A program made the translations under genes and the position numbers. Below are positions 42,928-51,255 of a stretch of DNA of 64,000 nt, one piece after another. The DNA lies in assembly GCF_964340395.1 (NCBI RefSeq), contig NC_135554.1:8498975-8562974 (forward strand). The letters are read 5' to 3'. The notes below the pieces were generated by a model. The model did not search any database, was not told the DNA's origin, and saw only the letters and a program-made list of their open reading frames with translations. How positions within the stretch are numbered: the stretch's first letter is position 1; each line of letters begins with the position of its first letter. This DNA is from Glandiceps talaboti. Its lineage: Eukaryota > Hemichordata > Enteropneusta > Spengelidae.

Positions 42928-45463
42928 AAATATAAATATAAAGTTACCCCCACTACTTTTCTACACTAGTAATTTCTACATGAGGCTGACACATGTCACA
43001 ACTATTTATTTATATATTGAATTGTTTGTCATTTGTGTTATATAAGCCAGGGGGCTTGATATGGCAATTTCTGTGTATATTATACTAAAAACTGTATTTG
43101 TTATTTGATAAGTCCACGTTATACAATTCCAATAATAATACATGGAAACAGTCGACAAAAAAATATTTAACAGAAGTTGCCAAACAAGGCCCATACTTCA
43201 CTTCCGCCTAAGTTTGGATTGATGTTAGCTTCATACTATAATAAGTGAGAGTGACTGAAAACAACACATTTTACCTTGTTTAACATTAAAGTTAATATTT
43301 TTCTTCACTTAATGAATTCACAAGTTATCCTTTCATACATAACGCATATAGTCTGTTTGTATAAGGAAATCTAAACTTATATTCGATGTTAATGTTGTTG
43401 ATGTCTATGGCCACGTTCACACCTTTATAGGGCCACAAGTGTGCAATTTACTGTTTCTATCACAATTTCCTGTTCCCCATTTCACGTGTATTTACCTACC
43501 TCGAGTTACGGATACACTCCAACGACAATGTGAATTCTGTGAAAACCGTGACGATATTAAACCTATATCTGATGTCGCCAAATTTATGGTCACAGCATTC
43601 TCGTCACAAACTGAAGTGGAAACTGTCAAGAAGAAGTAAAAAATTGATGTGAGATGACACTATAGATTTAAAATGATACAATGTCGTCATATTTTACTCA
43701 AAATGACGCTCAATGATAAATCCTTACTCACCAACGCACATGTCAGGAGAACTCGTCAAGTCTACATCACAGAGTATAGTATCATTTTGGTCCATGCAAA
43801 CTTTGTCGATGGGTTTCATGGCATTGTTCGCAGGTACACATTTGCTGATATCTGAAAATTACAGGGAATTAATCACTTCAAGATTCGTGAAAAAAAAACC
43901 CCAACATATTCCATATTTGAATACCAGTTATATTTACATCTTCTTGATTACAAATACTTTGCATATTAAATGAGTGAGCCTACTAAATATTCACAGTTTT
44001 TCATTTGTGGTGGTATCATGATCAGCTACAACAAAGTCCTACCTGCACAGTTATTACCAGGATTAGTATCTTCGAAGCAGTTGCATATCAATGACCCATG
44101 TTTCTTGTCACAGATTTGGTCACAGCCAGCAGTGAAGCGTTTTATGCCGGTAAACTTGTCTGATGCAAAGGGGTGAGAAAACATTAACATTTTAAGTTGC
44201 ATCTCGTAATGTAGAAGTCGTCCAAAACATTGCAAACACATGAATATCATTATAATAAAAATGTAGTATATTTTGAAGACAGTAATCATACAAATATCAA
44301 ATTAAGACAATTTTAGATTGAGTACATTATACATAAACAACATAGAAATCGCATACTGTACCAAAACTACTACTTATATGACGTCAACACAATTTATAAG
44401 ACAGTCATGTCTTAAATACTCAAAAGCATATACTACTAATTAATAAAGTTACCCATACTTGAGTCTTCACATACGAAATTACGTTCTTTGGAGCAGTCAT
44501 CATCCCACCATGTTTGTCGCCTTCCTCTACAAATAATCAAAGAAAACTAGATGACTTTGGATGCATTGTTTCATGTGAAAACGCAAAACTAGAATTCCTA
44601 GTATCAGCATTCCAGTCTTTCGTAATTTCAAGTAAACTTTCAAGTGTGGTTGCATTTTTCTCAGTGTTAACCTACGTATGTTTTGGTGCATAGTGCATAA
44701 TATTTAATATTTGTATTTGTCATTGAACACGACAATCTCAACATGTCAATAGATTTACCCCCCCCCCCCATGGATGGATGGATGGATGGATGGATGGATG
44801 AATGGTTTTGGGTGGGTAGATGGAAGAAATGGTGGCTGGCAGACTGGAGGGAGAGATGCAGGTGAGCAGTGGTGGGAAGGAGAGAGGAATAGGTGGATGG
44901 ATGGATGGATGGACAGACTGTTGGATAGATCTTGCGATATCCCAACAAATTTGGTGACTTACATTAAATAAAGATCTGCTAGCCTGGCAAAAATGACTTG
45001 ATTCAATCTATCAAACGTTAACTTAAAATATCAACATAATGCAAACATACCTAATACAGTTTCCTCTTCCTGCTGGCTCACCGGAATTAAAACCATTGTA
45101 CATTACTATTTCACCATCACTACTTTCGACGATACCGTCAGCAGTAATCCTGCCATTGATCCAGAACGAACCGCCGTTTCTCGATAAAACAAGATTGTTC
45201 ACTTCATCGTGTTTTTCCTCGCTAGTAATTTTCACCAATTGTAAACCCAGCGTGTTACAGTAAAGTGCTGCATCGTAATGATTCCTATTTTCGGTGAAGA
45301 ATCCAAGAGTCGAATACACTGATAGTGAATGATAGAAATTCTCGTTTATTGACGTTTATCTTATATGAAATGAGAACATATGCGAGTGAGTGAAAATTAC
45401 CCGCCTTCCTAATGTAAGTAGAGTTCTTACTTTCGAGCTATCACACACACACACACACACACA

Positions 45464-45527
<64 letters not shown>

Positions 45528-46000
45528 GTCATCGACATGCATGGACAATTATAAGCCAACATATTCCGTAAGGTACGCCGTGACGGGCGCCCTCACACGC
45601 CAGTTAACCGATATCACCCCAACATCGACATATCTTAGTCTATGACTTACATTACGTACGTGTACATTACAATACACATTTACCTACGTATGATCAACTT
45701 AAATAAAGTCATCAACCCCCCCCCCCCCCCACGACCCCCACCCCACCCTTGACAGTTATTTTACTTACTCTCACAGGTTCGTCTATCATATTGAAGTGCA
45801 TATCCCTCCTGACAATCACAGTAGAATGATCCTGGGGTATTGACACAGATATGATCACAAAAATCCATGTTTTCTGGATCTGCACATTCATCAATATCTG
45901 TAATATTACGATTAACACACTTTCATTCAACTTTCAATTACGTTGATCAAGTTATTATAAAAGTGGCATTCGTAAAACGCATATATTGCTTGCTCGCTCG

Positions 46001-46048
<48 letters not shown>

Positions 46049-46604
46049 AGCACGTACACACACACGAATAATTCACCGATGTAAAAATCTTACAAAATAT
46101 TTGAAAATCATAACAAATATGGCATGAACACAACTTTCATTTGTATGATTCCAACACAACTCTCACTAGGAGAAACGTTGATGTGAATTTTGAATCAAGA
46201 TGTTGACACTAAGTGAAAAACAGGCTGAAGCTGCCTGTCTTTTATATCCTCTTCATTCCTATTATTGGAAAGACAATATTAAAATATATTACAATGTAAG
46301 GCAAACCAGGTCAAGGCGCCCCCACACATCGACCAACTCGAAGACTGCTAAGCCGTTGAGGTATCTTGACAGTCTACGATCTACGTGAAGTCTACACAAT
46401 CAAATACAATGTGCAATGATATATTTAGGTGATTAAATGGGATATCGTCTTAGCTTGCAAATTATATTAAACGATGTATCAAGATCAGTGAGACTGATCA
46501 CAAGGTTTCATGTTGAGATAGACGCAATATATATATAACACAAACATCTTTTACACAGTGTCTGCTCCTTGTTTGTTTTATGATGTAAACAGTAGCAGCA
46601 TGCA

Positions 46605-46667
<63 letters not shown>

Positions 46668-49600
46668 AACTACTACTGCTACTACTACTACTACTACTTC
46701 TAGATTTGGTAGAATTGTTCATGTTGTAGCAGGTTAGGGCACTGTCTCTTCCTAAACTCTGTCTGGAACTACTACCAATTCATTAAACCATGTACTCTGA
46801 CTTACCATTAATCAGCCAAGTTATAACTGTGAAAGTGTAAAGCTAAAAACATTGAAACAGTAGGGAATGGTACATCCTAGACACAAGCATTCATGACACA
46901 GACCAGACAATTAATCACATTCACAGTAAGGGGTCAATCTCTGCTCTATCCTTGTTGTGTTTATCTGAATATAAAACCTTATGACCAGTCTCACTGACAT
47001 GATGCATTGTTTACTAGGGGGTATATAGAATTAGAAAAGGAAATATGCATATCTGATTTAAAAGACATGTAATGTACCTGGCATTGTAGTTTAAAATATA
47101 CCATGTATTGTCGTTTGTTGTATAGTTTCCAACAACACTGCTACCTTCTATATTGCATGTACATGTTCAAAATACAACTTACCAGTACACAAAGAACTAT
47201 CGTCATGGTATGCATATCCATTGCAACAATCACATGCATACGTTTCGTTCAGGTTGGTGCATATATGTGTATGTTCTGTTGAGCAACTCGTAACATCTGT
47301 ACAACATGTAAAGAAATAAGTAGAATGGGTAACACTGAAGAAAAAACATTTTCTCTATTTGTTACACTTATATAGCATTCATATCAAGTGTAAAAGTATA
47401 CTGTTTCAAATGGTTTATTTACAAGCCTAGCACTTGGCCTTTCTAATGTGGTCAATTAGCTAATGAAACAGTATACTTTTACACTTGATATTGATGCTAT
47501 AATCTATTGTGGTACATACAGAAAATGTTTTACTTTGGTGTCATTGGTTGTTATGAAATGGTACTAATGTTTTCTTTACCCAGTGATGTCTGTACATATT
47601 TCATCAAATTATCACAGAAGGAATAATGACCGTCATCTTGTTTGTATTTTGCGTCGAAGCAATATTTTTTTTTCAAAAATAAAAACAATTAAAAAGATCA
47701 AATAACACAAAACCAAATCCCAACCTATCTATCCTACTTTCTTAGGCCATGTTATCGGAAACACAATTATTAGTTTTTCGCCTGATATCATACTAGAGAT
47801 TCTCGGAGCGCTAATTTGACAATGTGATTATTTGAGTATAACTAATACCTGCCCTACAGATATGTACAAATAACGTTATTGTCAATCTTCCAAGTCCCTC
47901 CCCACCATTGCAGTGATAGATTCAATATTAATTGCTTTTCTGAAGAATTCTCTGAAGTGCTTTGTCATGTGGATGCGTAAAATACAATTCATGATATCAT
48001 CCATTTACCTTGTCCAAATACCTCGACCTCGCATAGGGTCAACGTTTCTGATCGACCAGGAATACGCACACTGACATATCTTCCAAGTAATCCTTGCCTG
48101 CAGTTGACAACTTTCACATCTCTGCTTTCAATGCCAAATGGTTCTCCACACAAAACGTTATCTGACGGTTCCAAATAGTTGCCAACATGTACTTCAGCCC
48201 CGATGAGAAGTTCAGCTGTACATAAAGAAGTAATTGATAAGTGAAAATTTGAAGGAAAAAACATTAGTTATTTTTTATTATTAATTCAGTACAATACTAT
48301 TATGAGAATTTTTGTGGCTATATTTTGTGTAAAACAATTCTGTTTCCCTTTTTCTATATCATATAATTATATCATGTCACTGTTTATACATGTGTATGTG
48401 TGTGTGTGTGTGCGCGCGTGTACGTGCGTTACCTATTTTTATGTATGTATGTATGTATGTATGTATGTATGTATGTATGTATGTATGTATATATGTATGT
48501 ATGTATGAATGTATGTATGTGTGTACGTACGTACGTACGTAGGTAGGTAGGTAGGTAGGTATGTTGGTATGTGTGTGTTAATGTATGTATGTATGTATGT
48601 ATGTATGTATGTATGTATGTATGTATGTATGTATGTATGTGGGGGGTGTGGGTGTGTTCTACCATACTTACAACAGCAGTCTTGTCTATTTGTAACGATA
48701 ACGGTGTAAATCTGATATTCTAGTCCGAGATCAACTCTCCACCACGGCGCATATTCAACCTTAGTTCGACTACAACTCCTCTCCTTATACGTCCCATTTG
48801 TGATGCCGTCAACGGCGTGAAAAGCTAAACCCACTCGGTTGAAGAAGCTGCTTTGTTCTGCTATCTTATTAAGTGCAAGGTTACCTGTTTGAACGAAAGA
48901 AATCGTAGTGTTTGATTATGTTTGCACAAAGGGACACGTACACGATATAATGCAAATAATTTAATCCGAATAGTCTTCCAGACCTCTTAGTTAAGCTCAC
49001 TAAACTTCACTTGGGTATACATATCGGTGCATATCGGCATAACGAAAGCCTGGCTGAGAAAACAATATATAAACAATATGCCATATGTAAAAGTAGGTCA
49101 TATAAACTAGAGTAAGTGTTCAAAGAATATTTAGAATGGGCGTTAAGCCGCAATATTCAGCTATCTGTCATTTTACATACATGGAATGCAACCTCCAATG
49201 TCTATATTTTTTAATATAGAACCCATTCCCCAACGCATTATGTATGGCAATGATCAAACTCTCTCTTCATCGATAAACAAAGTGATTGTTTTTACTATTT
49301 CTCAATCAAACATGGAAGTAGAGTATTTTGTGTATTAACGTTTTTGTTACTACAATTGGGCGCCACTATGTTTTATTTTGACATCTCATTCAACGTTTTT
49401 TGTTATGAATTAAACAAACAAACAAACAAACAAACAAACAAACAAACAAACAAAACACAGGCACCGATATTGGAAATGTTACATTTTATCTCACTGTGAA
49501 CACAAACAAACAATCAGCAATGTTTCCTTGTTTCATCCTACAGTGATGCTGATTTTTGTTCACATTGAGATAAAATGTATTATTTCATATGCTATCGATA

Positions 49601-51255
49601 TCTGTACTTTGTGTAAAATGTACTTTATGGTAAAAAACAACAACAACAGCAACTTATGTGAGACAAATAAAATCGTGCCGCTTAATTGAAACGCTATGTA
49701 ACTACTGTTTGGTAGTACATGCGCTATTCTTATTACTGGTCCGTAGACGGTTATTATGCAGATTCATCTTGGGCTTAGATAGCTGTATGATGTGTGTTAT
49801 TAGATCTTGTGTACGACTTATAGCAACCGTCGATTTGATAGAGTTAGCAGCTTGGCAAAGAAATTAGTAACACTACTACGTACCTGTACAATTAGTTTCA
49901 TTATCCTCTAACACATATCCAGGATAACAGCGGCATGTAAATGACCCTAGGGTGTTGTGGCACAGATGTTCACAGCTGTCAGTCGCGTTCATTTTAGAAC
50001 ATTCGTCAATATCTAATTAAAATACACCAGTCGATTATCAATCATCTGGTAAAATGTGTGATTCAAAGGTATGCAATCAAACAACATTGGAACTGTTTAC
50101 AGTACATGTTTATAAAGTGTATGTCATATTTTTCTAGTATCAAGATCAAGATATTTCCTTACTGACATGTAAGCAAGTCGTCATGCTTTCCTTCTTTTCC
50201 ATATTTTCGTTTTAGCAAAGACGTTCACTGTAAATGCACCCACGATTAAATAATTAGAAATTATCAGGAAAATTCGAGTGACCTAAGGGGCCTTGTCAAC
50301 ATGAGTCGCTAAACGAATACTAATGACAAATCCCTATCTAAGTCACGAGGATTTCCCGGCTGAATGAAGACAACCATTGGGAATTAACATAATTATATCT
50401 CTCCAAGCAGAATGTATGAAAAATTGGGAAAACCCATGGCGATTTGTGTCGTTTTGACTTGATATTTCGAACACCACTGAACCAGTGACGTAGACACGGG
50501 TAGTCGTGACGTAGAACGACAAGAGTATATAATCCACATCTTTGGTTTGTCCAGGGTATAATCTAGATATATCACACACTAATACTATACTCACCAACAC
50601 ACGTAGTTCCATCGTCAGCAAGTTCATAGCCAAAGTTACATCCACATACTGCGTCACTATGTCCAATAATGGTACAGTTATCATTATTTTCGCATGAACT
50701 TGTACTATTGCAAATATATGCCTGTAATGTGCAGAATAGTACCACATAATAACATAGGATCATCTACTTATTGTTAGTTATAATCTTAGACTGATGAATC
50801 TCAAAAGAATTCCTACATTACTGATGACTGTCGGGAGGAGGGATGGAGGGCAGGAGGGAGGAGATCAGTGCATGGATAGATGGATTGATGTATGTATGTA
50901 TGTATGTATGTATGTATGTATGTATGTATGTATGTATGTATGAATCAATCAATCGATCGATCGATTAATCCTAAGCAAACGTACTTATTACTATAACAAC
51001 AAAATGGGTCAAAATAGTGTCATATTCAAATTATGTTTGGACAAGGAAGCTGGGGAGGGAGCAAACTCCTTCCCACTAATATTAGCTAAGTAAGAATTTT
51101 ACAAGTAAGTGACATCCATAATCTATTTACTTTGCTATTGACAGGACTATCAGACGAACAGGTAACTGTGATTGAAAATGTTCACTTACCTGATACACGT
51201 GTAGATGAATAAACAGGAAATATGCGGCAAAATAAATTCGACTTGTTTTCGTCAT
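24630..51255 (-). CDS. Giant chimeric LGR/relaxin-receptor-like GPCR with lectin, CUB, LDLa, LRR and kinase-like parts (37 exons)
   Basis: Exons, minus strand: 51255-51190, 50721-50595, 50012-49884, 48884-48672, 48215-48009, 47296-47183, 45897-45769, 45318-45051, 44526-44453, 44159-44043, 43851-43732, 43622-43500, 42782-42631, 42117-42024, 41504-41190, 40841-40647, 40414-40022, 39572-39144, 38941-38729, 38263-38194, 37590-37376, 36442-35987, 35651-35532, 35230-35114, 34768-34652, 33505-33212, 32333-32217, 31553-31437, 30833-30728, 30414-30346, 29705-29634, 29333-29262, 28376-28305, 28013-27942, 27324-26276, 25822-25593, 24776-24630. They sum to 6990 bp (2329 aa). Reading through at 26275 instead ends at TAG 26273-26271 (2205 aa). 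All joins keep phase, most of them phase 1. The 7TM with LRR and LDLa places it with type-C LGRs (RXFP, snail GRL101). The extra N-terminal lectin, EGF and CUB modules are unlike vertebrate RXFPs. Plasma-membrane location is inferred from the signal peptide and 7TM; the ligand is unknown. One gene is the simplest reading. Two adjacent genes cannot be excluded without a transcript. Confidence 0.85.
24885..25195. mobile_element. MITE-like element, copy B
   Basis: Same family as 6795-7170 in opposite orientation. It shares acaacttct...cataggt...gcacagtgggg, then gatgtagaagta, gccattaaaatcatt, and a right end with cccatgagtgaa...ccaaaccaaca. It lies between the two kinase-like exons. Confidence 0.65.
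25970..26236. repeat. (GA)n, (TA)n and (GTAT)n composite microsatellite
   Basis: (GA)n at about 25973-25997, (TA)n at about 26091-26167 and (GTAT)n at about 26176-26236 fill most of the interval between the 7TM exon and the kinase-like exon 36. No N-lobe coding sequence is visible between them. Confidence 0.9.
26271..27324 (-). CDS. Receptor exon 35: relaxin-receptor/GRL101-like 7TM domain
   Basis: A single exon encodes the LRR-to-TM hinge and all seven helices. The hinge has the RXFP-like Cys pattern KYCCLV ... [18 protein letters not shown]1 has [12 protein letters not shown]2 [10 protein letters not shown], and TM3 ends in [12 protein letters not shown], so DRF replaces DRY. TM6 has CCWVPI, and TM7 has NPILYT (NPxxY). 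Cytoplasmic loop 3 is Arg-rich. A roughly 30-aa tail follows. The exon can end at the donor g|gttagc (last base 26276) and splice in phase to exon 36, or run five more bases to TAG at 26273-26271. The helices are clear by eye and the family assignment is strong. Confidence 0.93.
27510..27805. mobile_element. MITE-like element, copy C
   Basis: Third copy of the 6795-7170 family, same orientation as copy B. It shares ggggatgtagaagtagtcaa, gcagccattaaaatcatt, tattgttagtctaga and the end gagtgatacaccaaaccaac. It sits in the receptor intron between the last LRR exon and the 7TM exon. Confidence 0.7.
27942..30833 (-). CDS. Receptor exons 29-34: LRRNT cap and five leucine-rich repeats
   Basis: Exon 29 (30833-30728) encodes an LRRNT cap with the CPxxCxCxxxxxxC pattern ([14 protein letters not shown]). 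Exons 30-34 (30414-30346, 29705-29634, 29333-29262, 28376-28305, 28013-27942) each encode one LRR of 23-24 aa. Four of them are exactly 72 bp with phase-2 borders, the classic LGR gene pattern. Typical LxLxxNxI cores are visible (LNLNDNEI, LYLSHNGI). RXFPs have about ten LRRs, so this ectodomain is shorter. The tract would form a curved ligand-binding surface next to the 7TM. Confidence 0.93.
28405..28928. repeat. Three (TA)n tracts and an (ATGT)n tract in one intron
   Basis: (TA)n at about 28410-28462, 28540-28615 and 28759-28848, and (ATGT)n at about 28884-28924, all between LRR exons 29333-29262 and 28376-28305. Frames reading Ile-Tyr repeats are artefacts. Confidence 0.92.
31252..31305 (+). 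repeat. Relic of the inverted-pair repeat family
   Basis: gttgtcgtgacgtacaac...gtatataaccca resembles part of the 50268-50553 copy (agtcgtgacgtagaacgac...gtatataatcca). It is short and decayed. Confidence 0.4.
31437..35651 (-). CDS. Receptor exons 23-28: seven LDL-receptor class A modules
   Basis: Exons 35651-35532, 35230-35114, 34768-34652, 33505-33212, 32333-32217 and 31553-31437 encode LDLa modules. The fourth exon carries two. Each has six Cys. The first three have an intact calcium-binding C-x-D-N/G-S-D-E motif ([33 protein letters not shown]). Modules 4, 6 and 7 keep acidic ligands with altered spacing. Module 5 ([10 protein letters not shown]) has lost SDE, so its calcium site is doubtful. 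RXFP1/2 have one LDLa needed for activation, while snail GRL101 has many. All exon borders are phase 1, which favours duplication and shuffling. Confidence 0.94.
31789..31985. repeat. (GTCT)n then (TG)-rich microsatellite
   Basis: About 70 bp of (TCTG)n followed by interrupted TG repeats, in the receptor intron between LDLa exons 27 and 28. Confidence 0.93.
32434..32510. repeat. Hairpin element, arms about 32 bp
   Basis: ctcgtatgattccgcagact and the reverse complement of agtcagcagaatcatactcg form the arms, with an acaaattc/gaatttgt pair further in. It lies in the intron between LDLa exons 26 and 27. Confidence 0.75.
33510..34640. other. Receptor intron 25, no features seen
   Basis: No exon or repeat array is visible between LDLa exons 25 and 26 apart from a 10-base C run at about 33820-33830. 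Exon phases match directly across the intron. Confidence 0.6.
34898..35025. repeat. (ACAT)n microsatellite
   Basis: About 125 bp of acat repeats with an ac interruption, between LDLa exons 24 and 25. Confidence 0.95.
35797..35985. repeat. (GTTT)n / (GCTT)n microsatellite adjoining a splice donor
   Basis: gttt and gctt units run to within a few bases of the donor of receptor exon 22 (36442-35987). If this intron were retained, the minus-strand frame would stay open for about 70 codons of Gln/Lys/Asn/Thr/Ser-rich sequence. Confidence 0.9.
35987..36442 (-). CDS. Receptor exon 22: divergent C-type-lectin-like module
   Basis: A single phase-1 exon of 151 whole codons opens [18 protein letters not shown], which resembles the first-disulfide start of long-form CTLDs (C...W...CY). 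Later Cys residues ([31 protein letters not shown]) could supply the core disulfides. The WIGL and WND motifs are not recognisable and there is no EPN or QPD. I call it CTLD-like and not carbohydrate-binding by motif. It links CTLD2 to the LDLa array. Confidence 0.6.
36597..36878 (+). repeat. Dispersed repeat, copy 1 of an inverted pair
   Basis: Shares ggtcgttctacgtcacgac, cgtgtctacgtcactggttc, a ttcttcattcag block and a ccccttaggg.cac end with the reverse complement of 50553-50268. It lies in the receptor intron between exons 21 and 22. Possibly a MITE; ends are not sharply defined. Confidence 0.7.
37376..38941 (-). CDS. Receptor exons 19-21: C-type lectin domain 2
   Basis: Exons 38941-38729, 38263-38194 and 37590-37376 encode a canonical CTLD. 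It starts [20 protein letters not shown], then [17 protein letters not shown]. Sequence equivalent to WIGL is degenerate (LTYIGL across the splice). It continues [14 protein letters not shown], an NNQPDG stretch, [28 protein letters not shown] is the motif linked to galactose-type binding in C-type lectins, and WHD replaces WND. Calcium-dependent sugar binding is therefore plausible. The phase 1/2 intron positions are typical for CTLD genes. Confidence 0.9.
39144..39572 (-). CDS. Receptor exon 18: CUB domain 3
   Basis: One 143-aa exon encodes a CUB domain: [26 protein letters not shown] split over the start, a [20 protein letters not shown] core with the acidic residues expected of a calcium-binding CUB, then [20 protein letters not shown] and GFLAKYTA. 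Four Cys match the CUB disulfides. The tail leads into CTLD2. Confidence 0.92.
40022..40414 (-). CDS. Receptor exon 17: CUB domain 2
   Basis: A 131-aa exon opens with a Cys-rich lead ([11 protein letters not shown]) and then a CUB fold: [68 protein letters not shown] and GFSAKYHSV. The CxxW and FCG-like landmarks are present. Phase 1-1. Confidence 0.92.
40647..41504 (-). CDS. Receptor exons 15-16: unrecognised beta-rich extracellular region
   Basis: Exons 41504-41190 and 40841-40647 encode about 170 aa between CUB1 and CUB2. Landmarks are [65 protein letters not shown], and a second Cys-rich part with SCAECIQC and LQVGDVFPV. The FPCxGxIxxWxF ... QPGDxxGxY pattern looks like an extracellular beta-sandwich module seen in large invertebrate receptors, but I cannot name a family. 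It is clearly coding, since phases match on both sides. Confidence 0.75.
42024..43622 (-). CDS. Receptor exons 12-14: CUB domain 1
   Basis: Exons 43622-43500, 42782-42631 and 42117-42024 give one CUB domain: [71 protein letters not shown], then [14 protein letters not shown] and FQMAFLP. Internal introns are phase 1 and phase 0. The donor of the last exon is the weak gttggt; the alternative gtaaaa donor nearby would create a stop. Confidence 0.85.
42186..42376. repeat. (AC)n/(ACAT)n/(CCTT)n/(CCTA)n microsatellite
   Basis: Composite tetranucleotide array in the receptor intron between exons 13 and 14, within 70 bp of the exon 14 acceptor. Confidence 0.9.
42861..42927. repeat. (CAG)/(AAC)n trinucleotide repeat
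   Basis: cagcagcagcaac followed by (AAC)n, in the intron between CUB1 exons 12 and 13. Confidence 0.9.
43732..44159 (-). CDS. Receptor exons 10-11: two small Cys-rich modules
   Basis: Exon 10 (44159-44043) encodes an EGF-like stretch, [20 protein letters not shown] then NCAG, with about five Cys, so one EGF disulfide is incomplete. Exon 11 (43851-43732) encodes a 39-aa module with four Cys (SKCVP, KVCMD, ILCDV, DMCVG) that does not match EGF spacing. Both are phase 1-1 and sit between CTLD1 and CUB1. Confidence 0.75.
44453..45318 (-). CDS. Receptor exons 8-9: C-type lectin domain 1
   Basis: Exons 45318-45051 and 44526-44453 join in phase 2. Landmarks are [39 protein letters not shown] (the WIGL equivalent), [17 protein letters not shown], then [16 protein letters not shown]. 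It is a short-form CTLD with the four core Cys. The EPN position reads EPA, and WND reads WDD. Sugar binding is uncertain because the Asn ligand is missing. Confidence 0.9.
44764..44912. repeat. C-run and (GGAT)n microsatellite
   Basis: A poly-C run then ggat/tgga units, within the intron that interrupts CTLD1. Confidence 0.88.
45443..45528. repeat. (AC)n then (AT)n microsatellite
   Basis: About 70 bp of AC and 16 bp of AT, in the intron between the second calcium-binding EGF and CTLD1. Confidence 0.93.
45769..47296 (-). CDS. Receptor exons 6-7: EGF and calcium-binding EGF
   Basis: Exon 6 (47296-47183) encodes [20 protein letters not shown] then [16 protein letters not shown], an EGF-like fold. 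Exon 7 (45897-45769) encodes [20 protein letters not shown] then [22 protein letters not shown], a textbook calcium-binding EGF (D-I-D-E-C start). Both are phase 1-1 exons. Confidence 0.93.
46002..46043. repeat. (AC)n microsatellite
   Basis: About 40 bp of AC in the intron between receptor exons 6 and 7. Confidence 0.9.
46474..47006. mobile_element. Element with ~35-bp inverted ends, relative of the 1921-2310 minisatellite locus
   Basis: The left end holds atcagtgagactgatcacaa and the right end holds ttatgaccagtctcactgac in inverted orientation. Just inside the left end, the minus strand reads gagcagacactgtgta...gatgtttgtgt, one unit of the minisatellite at 1921-2270. A (TAC)n array fills about 46603-46697. 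No transposase frame is present. Confidence 0.65.
47331..47545. mobile_element. Foldback/MITE with ~75-bp arms
   Basis: tcaagtgtaaaagtatactg (about 47387-47406) is exactly mirrored by cagtatacttttacacttga (about 47467-47487). The arms extend outward through atagcat/atgctat and acattttctc/gaaaatgt blocks. It lies in the intron between receptor exons 5 and 6, with no coding content. Confidence 0.8.
47580..47775. repeat. Dispersed repeat, copy 1
   Basis: A block with cccaacctatctatcc...aggccatgttatcggaaaca matches about 52330-52380 (ctcaacctacctaccc...aggtcatgttacaggaaaca). Upstream parts are alignable too. Family unknown. Confidence 0.5.
48009..48884 (-). CDS. Receptor exons 4-5: fucolectin-type F5/8C (FTP) domain
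   Basis: Exons 48884-48672 and 48215-48009 join in phase 1 and give a complete F-type lectin domain of about 138 aa. Landmarks are [96 protein letters not shown] and TLCEVEVFG. The CC pair and LLGRYVSV...CEVEVFG end are diagnostic of fucolectin/tachylectin-4-like domains, which bind fucose with calcium in several animals. I did not verify each sugar ligand residue. Confidence 0.92.
48385..48645. repeat. (TG)n and (ATGT)/(ACGT)/(AGGT)n microsatellite
   Basis: About 200 bp of tetranucleotide repeat inside the intron that splits the FTP domain, ending about 25 bp from the donor of exon 4. Confidence 0.93.
49412..49600. repeat. (CAAA)n tract and small inverted-repeat element
   Basis: (CAAA)n at about 49412-49455 is followed by a pair of inverted arms: acattttatctcactgtgaac (49481 on) against gttcacattgagataaaatgt (ending about 49577). 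MITE-like, in the intron between receptor exons 3 and 4. Confidence 0.65.
49884..51255 (-). CDS. Receptor exons 1-3: signal peptide, EGF, calcium-binding EGF
   Basis: Exon 1 (51255-51190) encodes a 22-aa leader, [20 protein letters not shown] plus two residues, with a basic N-end and hydrophobic core. It is the natural start because upstream sequence is not open and the exon joins in phase 0. Exon 2 (50721-50595) encodes an EGF module ([14 protein letters not shown] ... [16 protein letters not shown]). Exon 3 (50012-49884) encodes a calcium-binding EGF ([18 protein letters not shown] ... [18 protein letters not shown]). Confidence 0.88.
50268..50553 (-). repeat. Dispersed repeat, copy 2 of an inverted pair
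   Basis: Reverse complement matches 36597-36878 over most of its length (ttgtcgttctacgtcacgac, cgtgtctacgtcactggttc, ttcattcag). It lies in receptor intron 2, so two similar sequences in opposite orientation flank exons 3-21. Confidence 0.7.
50888..50945. repeat. (GTAT)n microsatellite
   Basis: About 55 bp of gtat in receptor intron 1, followed by atcaatcgatcgatcg. Confidence 0.9.
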
